Shown: positions 56,261-64,000 of the stretch, piece after piece
How positions within the stretch are numbered: position 1 is the first letter of the stretch
How the letters are laid out: each line of letters opens with the position of its first letter
From: Psychromonas algarum
Lineage (GTDB): Bacteria; Pseudomonadota; Gammaproteobacteria; Enterobacterales; Psychromonadaceae
Direction: 5' to 3'
Assembly: GCF_004376845.1 (NCBI RefSeq)
Contig: NZ_SNUW01000005.1
Span: 124,001-188,000, forward strand
Length of the DNA: 64,000 nt
Program-made: the position numbers and the translations under genes
Notes under the pieces: model-generated
Databases searched by the model: none
What the model was told of the DNA's origin: nothing
What the model saw: only the letters and a program-made list of their open reading frames with translations

Positions 56261-56992
56261 ATGAAAAAATTTAATTTAAGTAATAGCGCATTGATTGTGG
56301 CATTAATTTGTATCACCGGCGCTGCACTCATGGTCTTTGGGTCATCACTGGGATTATGGGAACCTATCGTTGGATTTGCCGCAAGCCGCAATTACAACAA
56401 TGTATTAGGTTATTGTACTATTATCATTGCCGTCATTGCTTTGTTTCTTGCTTTAAAAAACAAACAATCAAAAAACACCGTAAAATCACTTATTGCATTA
56501 GTTTTGGGTTTAATAATTTTAGCCCCCACTATGTTAAGTTTAATAACAACGCCGGTACGCTACCCACCTATTCACGATATAACCAGTGACACACAAAACC
56601 CACCACAATTTACTTTCTTAACAGACAGTCGAGCTGGCGCTAAAAATACTTTAGTGTATGCAGGTCAAGAGATTGCAGTACAACAGTTAAAAGCTTTTCC
56701 TGATATTCAGCCAATTATTTCAGAATTAGCACCAGATCAGGCTTATCTTAAAGCAATAAAAATAGCTGAAAATATGGACTGGTTAATCGTCAATCAAGAT
56801 TTAAACTTACTTAAATTCGAGGCAACAGCCAGAACACCTTTCTTTAATTTTGCAGATGATGTGGTTGTTAAAATAACCACTCAACAAAATAATAGTCGTA
56901 TTGATATCCGCAGTGTTTCACGTATTGGACGCGGTGATAGAGGTGTCAACGCAAAACGCATCAAAGAATTTACTGAACAGTTTAATCGTTAA
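56261..56992 (+). CDS. DUF1499 membrane protein
   Basis: 243 residues: three N-terminal membrane helices (ALIVALICITGAALMVFG, YCTIIIAVIALFLALK, SLIALVLGLIILAPTM), then a DUF1499 domain (ENMDWLIVNQDLNLLKFEATARTPFF, in parts; DVVVKIT; SRIDIRSVSRIGRGDRGVNAKRI). DUF1499 has no known function. It follows the MarR gene by 55 nt on the same strand and may be co-transcribed. Confidence 0.85.
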   Translation: MKKFNLSNSALIVALICITGAALMVFGSSLGLWEPIVGFAASRNYNNVLGYCTIIIAVIALFLALKNKQSKNTVKSLIALVLGLIILAPTMLSLITTPVRYPPIHDITSDTQNPPQFTFLTDSRAGAKNTLVYAGQEIAVQQLKAFPDIQPIISELAPDQAYLKAIKIAENMDWLIVNQDLNLLKFEATARTPFFNFADDVVVKITTQQNNSRIDIRSVSRIGRGDRGVNAKRIKEFTEQFNR

Positions 56993-57006
56993 AGCAAGAT
57001 AAATAA

Positions 57007-57046
57007 CTAATATCCATGTTCACCATCATTGCTGTTCATGGATATT
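57007..57046 (+). other. Hairpin after the DUF1499 gene
   Basis: TAATATCCATG (57007-57017) / CATGGATATTA (57036-57046), 18-nt loop, 14 nt after the stop. No T-run, so a weak terminator at best. The remaining sequence to 57200 holds only a 70-codon frame of unlikely composition. Confidence 0.5.
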
Positions 57047-57201
57047 ATTAACATCTATCATTGCTACTTTACTATAAAGTTTCAGCACAACATCGCGACA
57101 AAACTACATAGCAATACCATACAGTTACAAATCATTATTAATTTTATTGCCCTACCTAATCATCTGAAAATTAACAAAAAGAATGCGTGCGACTCTGAAA
57201 T

Positions 57202-57218
57202 TGCACCAATACTGTGCA
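57202..57218. promoter_or_regulatory. NtrC binding site upstream of the FNT operon
   Basis: TGCACCAATACTGTGCA compared with TGCACY-N5-RGTGCA: a single mismatch. It is 84 nt upstream of the sigma-54 promoter, a normal enhancer distance. Confidence 0.72.
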
Positions 57219-57301
57219 TTCTGATAAGTGCAAATAAATAGAAATTTACAATTAAATTAAATATTCCTTACCTATCAATATGTTAAAGGTAATTTAGAAA
57301 G

Positions 57302-57318
57302 TTGGAACGGATGTTGCA
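57302..57318 (+). promoter_or_regulatory. Sigma-54 promoter of the FNT-kinase operon
   Basis: TTGGAACGGATGTTGCA differs from the -24/-12 consensus only at one weakly conserved base (C to A at -22) and keeps GG and GC with correct spacing. The leader to the FNT start is about 45 nt; no ANTAR hexaloop hairpin is present in it. Confidence 0.78.
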
Positions 57319-57373
57319 GATTTGTTAACCACGTAACAACTAATTAAATTATTAATATGAAAAAGGAATTTTT

Positions 57374-58198
57374 ATGTCTTATTTAGTCCCTTCAGAATTT
57401 GTAACCAAAATGGTAGATGCAGGTGAATCAAAAATCTTTATGTCTACGCGTGATACATTGATCCGTGCTTTCATGGCCGGAGCCATACTCGCACTAGCAG
57501 CTGTGTTTGCCATTTCAATTGCCGTGCAAACAGGATCATTTTTAGCAGGAGCTATGTTATTCCCTGTTGGTTTTTGTATGTTATACCTAATGGGATTTGA
57601 CCTTTTAACAGGTGTATTTGTATTAGCACCATTAGCATTACTTGATAAACGCCCGGGTGTAACACTTGCTGGTGTACTAAGAAACTGGGGACTTGTTTTT
57701 GTTGGTAACTTCGCAGGTGCATTACTTGTTGCTGGCATGATGGCGTTTATCTTCACTTATGGTTTTGAAATTGAACCTGGTGCCGTAGGTCAAAAAATAG
57801 CAACAATTGGTGAGTCTCGTACATTAGGTTACGCAGAATACGGTCTTGCGGGTTGGTTTACTATCTTCATTCGCGGTATGTTATGTAACTGGATGGTATC
57901 AATGGGTGTTGTTGGTGCAATGATTTCTACTACGGTTAGCGGTAAAGTCATTGCAATGTGGATGCCTATCATGGTGTTCTTCTACATGGGCTTTGAGCAT
58001 TCAGTGGTAAACATGTTCTTATTCCCATCAGGCATTATCATGGGTGGTAACTTCTCTATGATGGATTACCTAATTTGGAACGAAATCCCAACTGTATTAG
58101 GTAACTTAGTTGGTGGTTTAGCATTCACAGGTTTAACGCTTTACACAACACACGTTAAAACAGGTGCTAAAAGAGCAGTACTTAAAAAAGTAGCTTAA
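57374..58198 (+). CDS. Formate/nitrite transporter family channel
   Basis: 274-residue pentameric FNT channel with six helices. LIRAFMAGAILALAAVFAIS, LFPVGFCMLYLMGFDLLTGVF, FVGNFAGALLVAG, RGMLCNWMVSMGVVGAMI and GFEHSVVNMFLFPSGI carry the family's central His and constriction residues. NtrC/sigma-54 control upstream argues for nitrite (or nitrate) uptake for assimilation rather than formate. A terminator-like hairpin separates it from the kinase gene. Confidence 0.92.
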   Translation: MSYLVPSEFVTKMVDAGESKIFMSTRDTLIRAFMAGAILALAAVFAISIAVQTGSFLAGAMLFPVGFCMLYLMGFDLLTGVFVLAPLALLDKRPGVTLAGVLRNWGLVFVGNFAGALLVAGMMAFIFTYGFEIEPGAVGQKIATIGESRTLGYAEYGLAGWFTIFIRGMLCNWMVSMGVVGAMISTTVSGKVIAMWMPIMVFFYMGFEHSVVNMFLFPSGIIMGGNFSMMDYLIWNEIPTVLGNLVGGLAFTGLTLYTTHVKTGAKRAVLKKVA

Positions 58199-58219
58199 TA
58201 TTTTGTATAGAAATAAGCA

Positions 58220-58243
58220 GCCTCGCACATGCGAGGCTTTTTT
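58220..58243 (+). terminator. Terminator between the FNT and kinase genes
   Basis: GCCTCGC-ACAT-GCGAGGC followed by six Ts, ending 14 nt before the kinase start codon and directly before its ribosome site. It must be read through, or the kinase has another promoter, which I do not see. Confidence 0.85.
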
Positions 58244-58257
58244 GATAGGAGCAAAGC

Positions 58258-59988
58258 ATGGCGTCTCAACTACAAATTTCAAGTGGGCAATATTCAGATA
58301 AAGGTGTTAAAGCAGTCAACCAAGACAGCCATGGGATCCACATTCCCAATGAACCACTTTTAACGTCTAAAGGTATTGCTATCGCTGTGGCTGATGGAAT
58401 TAGTAGTAGTGACGTAAGCCAAATTGCTAGTGAAGCAAGTGTGCGCTCCTTTTTAGAGGATTATTTTTGTACTTCTGAAACTTGGTCGGTTAACAAGTCT
58501 GCACAGCAAGTCTTAATTGCCAATAACTCTTGGTTACATTCCCAAACGCAAAAAAGTGAACAACGTTTCGATAAAGATAAAGGTTACATCTGTACCTTTA
58601 GTGCCATCATTATTAAATCCACCACTGCTCACGTATTTCATATCGGTGATTCGCGTATTTATCTGTTACGTGACAATGAATTAAAACTGATGACAGAAGA
58701 TCATCGCCATTGGGTATCTGAAGATAAACATTACCTTAGTCGCGGCATGGGGTTTAGTGCACAGCTTGAAATTGATTACCAAACATTACAATTACAACAA
58801 GACGATATTTTTATTCTCGCAACAGATGGTATTTATGATTTCAATGATCCTAACTTTATCATTGAACAAATTAATGAAAACATAGCCAATTTGCAGCTTG
58901 CAAGTGAAAACATTGCAGAAAATGCACTTAAGCAAGGTAGTGATGACAACCTCACCATACAAATCATAAAAGTAGATGACCTACCAGAATTAAGCGTTGA
59001 TGAAGTTTATTTACGTTTAACTGAGCTTCCTTTCCCGCCTATTTTAGAACCGAGAATGGAATTTGATGGCTATCAAATAATAGAATCACTGCATGACAGT
59101 AGTCGTAGTCATATTTATTTAGCCATCGACATTGACACTCAAAAGCAAGTTGTTTTAAAAACACCATCCATTGATTTAGCTTCAGACGCTGCTTATTTAG
59201 AACGATTCTTAATGGAAGAATGGGTAGCACGTCGTATTAATAATGCACATGTATTAAAACCATGTGTACAAACACGTAAACGCAATTACATTTATGTGGT
59301 AACAGAATTTATTCAAGGACAAACCTTAACACAGTGGATGATCGATAACCCTAAACCTGATTTAGAAACGGTCAGAGGAATTGTTGAACAAATCAGTAAA
59401 GGTTTATTAGCATTTCATCGTCAAGAAATGATCCATCAAGACCTCCGTCCAGAAAACATCATGATTGATCATAATGGCATAGTGAAAATTATAGATTTTG
59501 GATCCACTAAAGTAGCTGGCTTAATGGAAATTAGCTCACCTATTATTCAGCAAGAAAATTTAGGAACCGCACAATATACAGCTCCCGAATATTTTTTAGG
59601 TGAACAAGGTGCCAGTAATGCAGATATTTTTTCATTAGGTGTTATTACTTATCAAATGCTAACCGGACAACTGCCCTTTGGTGCCGAAGTAGCAAAAAGC
59701 AAAACAAAAGCCGCACAAAAACGTTTACGTTACCGTTCTGTTTTAGATGAAGAACGTGAAATTCCTGCTTGGTTAGATGACACATTATGGAAAGCATTAA
59801 ATCCAAATCCGGAACATCGTTATCATGAACTATCTGAGTTTTTGTATGAATTACGACATCCTAGCAAAGAGTTTTTAAATGATATTCGACCTCCATTATT
59901 AAAACGGGATCCCGTGTTATTTTGGAAAAGCCTTTCAGGTATATTAACGACTATTATTATTTTATTGCTTTACAAAATAGTCGCTTAA
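58258..59988 (+). CDS. Fused PP2C phosphatase - Ser/Thr kinase with C-terminal membrane anchor
   Basis: 576 residues. PP2C domain 1-~240 (NQDSHGI, VADGISSSDVS, HIGDSRIYLLRDNEL, LATDGIYDF, GSDDNLT), then a Hanks-type kinase ~265-545 and a C-terminal helix (SLSGILTTIIILLLYKI) preceded by PVLFW. Kinase motifs: VVLKTPS (VAIK Lys), HQDLRPENIMID with HQD instead of HRD, IIDFGSTK and YTAPEYF. The glycine loop is weak (ESLHDSSRSHIYLA). Such bifunctional proteins occur beside nitrate/nitrite assimilation genes in marine gammaproteobacteria; target unknown. Start after TAGGAG. Confidence 0.92.
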   Translation: MASQLQISSGQYSDKGVKAVNQDSHGIHIPNEPLLTSKGIAIAVADGISSSDVSQIASEASVRSFLEDYFCTSETWSVNKSAQQVLIANNSWLHSQTQKSEQRFDKDKGYICTFSAIIIKSTTAHVFHIGDSRIYLLRDNELKLMTEDHRHWVSEDKHYLSRGMGFSAQLEIDYQTLQLQQDDIFILATDGIYDFNDPNFIIEQINENIANLQLASENIAENALKQGSDDNLTIQIIKVDDLPELSVDEVYLRLTELPFPPILEPRMEFDGYQIIESLHDSSRSHIYLAIDIDTQKQVVLKTPSIDLASDAAYLERFLMEEWVARRINNAHVLKPCVQTRKRNYIYVVTEFIQGQTLTQWMIDNPKPDLETVRGIVEQISKGLLAFHRQEMIHQDLRPENIMIDHNGIVKIIDFGSTKVAGLMEISSPIIQQENLGTAQYTAPEYFLGEQGASNADIFSLGVITYQMLTGQLPFGAEVAKSKTKAAQKRLRYRSVLDEEREIPAWLDDTLWKALNPNPEHRYHELSEFLYELRHPSKEFLNDIRPPLLKRDPVLFWKSLSGILTTIIILLLYKIVA

Positions 59989-60033
59989 TAAATAATACCG
60001 ATCACATGAAATAGATAAACGATTTACAGTTTT

Positions 60034-60058
60034 TGGTATAATTAACTACCATTTTTTT
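60034..60058 (+). terminator. Terminator after the kinase gene
   Basis: TGGTA-8 nt-TACCA followed by seven Ts, overlapping the last codons of the convergent MATE gene. Confidence 0.7.
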
Positions 60059-61532
60059 GATGGGTATTGAGTTGATTGGGTTGGTTTTTTTGTTCTTCTA
60101 AAATACTTTCGTCAGCATCAGCACACATATAAGCACGACTTGATAAAAAAGGTGTTAATGGCAACGCAGAACTTAAATTAACATCTTCTTCTTGCTCTTC
60201 TACTTTTGCTTCATTGCCTAAATTTACCAGTACACGTCTTGCCCAAAAATAAGCAATCAAACCAAACATGACAGAGCCAACCGCTTGCCCTGCCACTACA
60301 CCTATTGCACCAAACCACTGACCACCAAAATAGACCAAAGGAATAGTGCCAACAGTTGCTTTACCAATATTCATCACAGTTGATGTGGTCGGGTAACCTA
60401 GATTATTAAAAGTTGCATTAGATATAAATAATAATCCATTGAAAATAAAGGCAATACATAACCAAGTACAATAGAAACTGATCATAGTCGCAGCATCACC
60501 TTCTGCACCAAATAAGAAAATAATTTGATCTTGTAGTAAATAAATCAGTAGCGCTAAAACAGTCACATAAAAGGTAGTAAATTGCACCGCTCGTTTACTT
60601 GCTAGCCTGACTCTATCAAATAATAATGCCCCGAAGTTTTGCCCCATGATCGGTCCAACAGCGCCTGAAATAGCAAAAATCATCCCAAAAGCCACAGGCA
60701 ATAAACGCCCTATAACCGCCCAACCCGCAACATAACTATCACCAAAAGACGCAATCATCATAGTCACATAAGCATTACCAACAGGTGTTGCAATATTGGT
60801 ACTCATGGCAGGGAAAGCAACTTTAAATATCTCTTTTTGATCCGCTAACCAAGCTTGGTAATTAAACATACCCAATAATTTATGAGTATGAGAAACACCA
60901 TATAAGGCAACCCAAGCCACAACAAAACGAGCAATGACAGATGCAATAGCGGCACCGTGCAAACCTAGGCCTAATGCAAAAATAAAAATAGGATCTAAAG
61001 CTGCATTCACCCCGCCTCCCGCTAAGGTGGAATACATAGCACGTTTAGCATCACCAACGGAGCGCAGTGCAGCACCAGCACTCATTGCAATACACAATAT
61101 TGGCATTGAAGGTAGCAATATACGTAGATAACCTACCGCTAAATCATGAGTTTCGCCTTGAGCACCAATTAAACTAACGAGTTCAGGACTAAAATACCAA
61201 GCTAAAGCTGCAACAAATGAAGCGATAATAAAGCCTGTTACTAGGATATTAATCACCAATCGTCGTGCTTTTTCACGGTTCTGTTCACCAATCGCTTTTG
61301 ACACTAATGCCGTCATCGCGATCGATAAACCAATGCTGATTGACGTTGTAAAAAAGGCAATAGTACCGGCATAACCAACTGCAGCGGCTAATTCTGCTTC
61401 ACCCAATAAACTAATAAAAAATAGATCGGCAAGATCAACTAAAAACAATGCCGTTAAACCAACCGCATTTGTTGATGACATCACCATAATATGTTTAAAG
61501 ATGTTGCCGCTTACAAACTTCCCTTTGGCCAT
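60042..61532 (-). CDS. MATE-family multidrug/metabolite exporter
   Basis: 496-residue exporter with twelve helices in two MatE repeats. FKHIMVMSSTNAVGLTALFLVD leads helix 1; AGTIAFFTTSISIGLSIAMTALV, SVGDAKRAMYSTLAGGGVNA and the second-half IMGQNFGALLFDRVR are typical. I start at ATG 61532 after GGAAA; the frame runs 60 nt further upstream without family-like sequence. The C-terminal tail (KVEEQEEDVNLSSALPL) is longer than usual. Substrate unknown. Confidence 0.92.
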   Translation of the reverse strand: MAKGKFVSGNIFKHIMVMSSTNAVGLTALFLVDLADLFFISLLGEAELAAAVGYAGTIAFFTTSISIGLSIAMTALVSKAIGEQNREKARRLVINILVTGFIIASFVAALAWYFSPELVSLIGAQGETHDLAVGYLRILLPSMPILCIAMSAGAALRSVGDAKRAMYSTLAGGGVNAALDPIFIFALGLGLHGAAIASVIARFVVAWVALYGVSHTHKLLGMFNYQAWLADQKEIFKVAFPAMSTNIATPVGNAYVTMMIASFGDSYVAGWAVIGRLLPVAFGMIFAISGAVGPIMGQNFGALLFDRVRLASKRAVQFTTFYVTVLALLIYLLQDQIIFLFGAEGDAATMISFYCTWLCIAFIFNGLLFISNATFNNLGYPTTSTVMNIGKATVGTIPLVYFGGQWFGAIGVVAGQAVGSVMFGLIAYFWARRVLVNLGNEAKVEEQEEDVNLSSALPLTPFLSSRAYMCADADESILEEQKNQPNQLNTHQKNGS

Positions 61533-61592
61533 TAACTGATTTCCATTGAAGACTGAATGATGAATTAAAATTTTAAAAAAAGAATGTAACAA

Positions 61593-61817
61593 CTATGTAG
61601 GATATAGCAATGATAATAAATAGATTATAGCAATCACATTATGCTGATTACATTAAATATGTTATCTAAATTTTGTATTGAAAAAATAGTTCAATTCAAG
61701 AGGGAAATTGACCTAATAGCTGCTCCAGTTACTCAATTGGCAGGGTCAACAAGTAAAATAATTGAAGCGACTTATTTTATTTTACTAAGTAGGTAATAAG
61801 AAAGTCATAAAAAGTAA
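61593..61817. other. Intergenic region between alginate lyase and MATE genes
   Basis: No ORF. AGTAAAAT at 61752-61759 and ATTTTACT about 20 nt later form a weak AT hairpin. Promoter elements for the MATE gene must lie here but none is distinctive. Confidence 0.3.
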
Positions 61818-61839
61818 AAAGCCAGCAGAAGCTGGCTTT
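61818..61839 (-). terminator. Terminator of the alginate lyase gene
   Basis: On the minus strand AAAGCCAGC-TTCT-GCTGGCTTT followed by TTACTTTTT, 26 nt after the stop. Confidence 0.85.
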
Positions 61840-61864
61840 AATAAATCACGTTAGCGAATGAAGA

Positions 61865-64000
61865 TTATTTCATTGGAGCATCGTGAGTTGCAGTAACTTT
61901 GTAGAATGTAGCTTGTACATAGTCATCTGGGTTACCAGTGTTGTTCTGGTTGTAAGCACCCCATTTGAAGTACATGTATTTACCACCTTTGTCGTATCCA
62001 CTCTCGCTCATGTCAACAACTTTAACAACGTCAGGCTTACCTTCACGAGAAACAGTAACAGTTAACTCGTTAGCAACAACTTTGATTTGGTAAGAGAAAA
62101 CTTCACCTAATGCAATACCGTCATCAGTAATACCGTCTAAACCACCAATTAAATCATGGTAATCATCAGTACCTTCTAAAGTATTTTCATGTGCGAAGTA
62201 AACTGTACCTGTATCGCGGCTAGGAAGTTTACGGTAGTACAGACGAATTGGCTCATCATCTTGGTCATGGATTTGACCGATAATGAAACGACCCGCTTGG
62301 TGTACAACACCAGTCGTTGTAGTGTGGTCTACTTTCATTGTTACGTTAAGAACACCATCTACACCACCAGCAGCTTTTTTGTCTGCATCAGGTGCGCTAC
62401 CGAATACCCAGTTGTTTTTATTAACACCTTTAGTTGCGTAAGCTTTGTTACCTTTACGTAACATTTCACGCATTTCTGTACGAGTGTATTTAGTATTAGT
62501 AGAAGTACGAACACCTTTGATGTACGAACGAATAACTAAACCGCCATCTTCAGCTGTGTAGAACAGTTCTGGATGCTCGTAACCCGCTAGTAGATCCCAT
62601 TCTTGAACGTTATCAGCTCGTTTGTTTCCATCAGCATCAGTTGCGATAGATAGGTACCAGCTAGTTAGGTCAATGTTTTGGTACGGTTTGTTACCAGGTT
62701 TTGGCATCGCTGGAATTTTCGGCGATGTTAGAGCAACGTTAGTTGTACACTTCATTGAGTCACAAGGTAGTGGTAAGAACTCAATTTTAGGTGCAGTTGG
62801 AACATGGCTTATGTGGATTTTCTTGAACGTTGCATCAAATGCGCCACCACCAGCTTTATAAACTTGTGGGTATAGACCCGCTTTGAAGTAGAATGTTTCT
62901 TTCTTCCAAGCATTATCTAACTCTTCACCAAATTTAAGTTTCTTAGTAACACCACCAGCAGATAGTTCAATACCATCATCAGTCATTTTGATGATGTAAA
63001 CCCATGGTTGGCTTGGATCTGCAATTTTACCTAACTTAACAGAGAACGCACTTTTTTCAGTCGTTTTGTTTAAGATAACGCGAACAGGTTTATTAGCACC
63101 TTCCCACATTAATTTAGCAGTTGCAGCATTGATACCATGTGCATGGATTTGACCTAAAACAACTTTAGGATCAGATTTTGATTTACCATCTTTTTTCAAT
63201 GGTGCTTCAGGGATTTCATTTAGCTGTAATGTAGCAGCTAATGTATGTGTACCGCCGTAAGCCCAGTTTGCTAAAGGTGTTGCATCACACGCTTTCCAAC
63301 CAGTTGTTAACTCACGTAATTCAGTACGAATGTAAGTAGAGTTTGGAGTACTTGTACCGCCATCTAGTGGAGTACGGAAATGCCAACCAGCTTTATCTAC
63401 TTTGAAGTAATCATTGCTAGTTGCATCAGAAAGTGAAGAACCATCTAAGCTACAGCCTCGAGGTAAAATTTCGCCAGCAGAAGTCGCTTTAGTACCTTGC
63501 AATTTATAGTATGCAGCAGCGTCTTTTGCTTTAGCACCGTATAAGCCTTCGTTTGTTACTGGAACAGTTAATTTCCAGTTATTAAGAGAAGTTGCAGGGT
63601 TATCGTTACGTTCTAATTCAACTGTTGGAGCAGCAGCTTTAAGCGCAGCTAAAGAATCACTATTAATAAACTCAAGAGCACTACATGTGTTGATCTTACA
63701 GTTTACAGCGTTAAATTCAGTAACACTGTTCCATGAGTTTTTACTGTTACCTTGGCCAACGTATTTAACGTAACGCGCTTTAACAGGAGCTGTAAATGGG
63801 AAACGTTCAATAGTGTTTGTTCTGCCAGAAGATTTTTGACCAGATAAAACTTGAGTCCAAGTTTGTCCATCTTCACTTACTTCGATATCAAAGTTAGTAG
63901 AACGCTCATCACCTTTACTGAATGCAATACGCACAGCATCAAATTCAGATACTAGGCCGTAATCTAAAGTAGCAGTCTCACCTGGGCCATTTGCAGACCA
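61865..64000 (-). CDS. Tandem PL7 alginate lyase with CBM32-like module (5' part beyond the window)
   Basis: The frame is open from the window edge; 711 residues are visible. First ~100 residues are the end of an F5/8-type (CBM32-like) module (SEDGQTWTQVLSG, ARYVKYVGQGNSKNSWNSVTEF). Two PL7 domains follow. Domain 1 has YIRTELRELTTGW, QIHAHG and FYFKAGLYPQVYK; domain 2 has YTRTEMREMLRKG, QIHDQDDEPIRLYY and YMYFKWGAYNQNN. These carry the PL7 catalytic Arg, Gln-His and Tyr. Domain 1 has YPQ where YNQ is usual. Beta-elimination of alginate outside the cell is the expected role; signal peptide and true start are not in the window. Confidence 0.9.
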   Translation of the reverse strand, partial: WSANGPGETATLDYGLVSEFDAVRIAFSKGDERSTNFDIEVSEDGQTWTQVLSGQKSSGRTNTIERFPFTAPVKARYVKYVGQGNSKNSWNSVTEFNAVNCKINTCSALEFINSDSLAALKAAAPTVELERNDNPATSLNNWKLTVPVTNEGLYGAKAKDAAAYYKLQGTKATSAGEILPRGCSLDGSSLSDATSNDYFKVDKAGWHFRTPLDGGTSTPNSTYIRTELRELTTGWKACDATPLANWAYGGTHTLAATLQLNEIPEAPLKKDGKSKSDPKVVLGQIHAHGINAATAKLMWEGANKPVRVILNKTTEKSAFSVKLGKIADPSQPWVYIIKMTDDGIELSAGGVTKKLKFGEELDNAWKKETFYFKAGLYPQVYKAGGGAFDATFKKIHISHVPTAPKIEFLPLPCDSMKCTTNVALTSPKIPAMPKPGNKPYQNIDLTSWYLSIATDADGNKRADNVQEWDLLAGYEHPELFYTAEDGGLVIRSYIKGVRTSTNTKYTRTEMREMLRKGNKAYATKGVNKNNWVFGSAPDADKKAAGGVDGVLNVTMKVDHTTTTGVVHQAGRFIIGQIHDQDDEPIRLYYRKLPSRDTGTVYFAHENTLEGTDDYHDLIGGLDGITDDGIALGEVFSYQIKVVANELTVTVSREGKPDVVKVVDMSESGYDKGGKYMYFKWGAYNQNNTGNPDDYVQATFYKVTATHDAPMK

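Noticed and set aside
57029-57241. 70-codon frame between DUF1499 and FNT genes
   Set aside because: No ribosome site, composition unlike protein, and it runs through the NtrC site.
57319-57373. ANTAR leader before the FNT gene
   Set aside because: The leader is only about 45-55 nt and holds no hairpin with an A1/G4 hexaloop.
1-64000. tRNA or rRNA genes, CRISPR arrays, insertion sequences, prophage or plasmid functions
   Set aside because: Looked for on both strands by eye; no transposase, integrase, repeat-spacer pattern or recognisable RNA gene of these kinds.

Overview
The window is about 64 kb of AT-rich chromosome that reads as a marine gammaproteobacterium of the Vibrio / Shewanella / Psychromonas kind. 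Psychromonas or a relative is my best guess. This rests on protein resemblance (near E. coli-like HisF, NsrR, PncB and YegD), a TRAP dicarboxylate system, a tandem PL7 alginate lyase and an ECF/ChrR photo-oxidative stress cluster. I see no rRNA, tRNA, CRISPR array, insertion sequence or prophage. Gene density is high and almost every ORF belongs to a recognisable family.

Layout. 1-5.6 kb (minus): photolyase (cut by the window edge), a DUF523/DUF1722 protein, ChrR anti-sigma factor and ECF sigma factor, then a second minus-strand operon (LON-domain protein, DUF3833 lipoprotein, chalcone-isomerase-like protein, DUF2878 membrane protein). Both units are preceded by similar ECF-type promoters. 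5.9-7.4 kb: hisF-hisIE without the rest of the his operon. 7.4-12.4 kb (minus): nitrobindin-like protein, a cystine-type amino-acid ABC transporter, GST and a DUF711 protein. 12.6-18.9 kb: dctBD two-component system facing dctPQM, with a sigma-54 promoter before dctP. 19.2-22.6 kb: YegD-type Hsp70, then nsrR-nnrS with a consensus NsrR operator and a 27-residue Cys-rich peptide gene. 22.7-27.0 kb: nasT and nrtABC with an ANTAR-type double-hairpin antitermination leader. 27.1-30.3 kb: TrhA, M14 peptidase, RsuA, PhzF. 30.3-36 kb: glycine cleavage genes (gcvT with an XRE/cupin regulator, divergent from gcvH and gcvP). 36.0-46.1 kb (minus): a complete guanidine uptake and degradation operon. 46.1-57 kb: GNAT, VOC, RhlE-like helicase, a nicotinamidase-like gene and pncB, fumC, MYG1 family, MFS/MarR pair, DUF1499. 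57.2-60 kb: formate/nitrite-type channel plus a fused PP2C phosphatase / Ser-Thr kinase. 60-64 kb (minus): MATE exporter and a tandem PL7 alginate lyase cut by the window edge.

How the parts work together. A nitrogen-scavenging theme runs through three separated loci. nasT-nrtABC, the guanidine operon and the FNT-kinase operon each have a sigma-54 -24/-12 promoter, and two of them also have NtrC-like palindromes. The most striking point is the guanidine operon. It carries a guanidine-I (ykkC) riboswitch before its first gene and, inside the operon just before the carboxylase gene, two ACGA-loop hairpins that match the guanidine-II (mini-ykkC) architecture plus a hairpin over the Shine-Dalgarno sequence. 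One operon therefore appears to read the same ligand twice, under sigma-54 nitrogen control.
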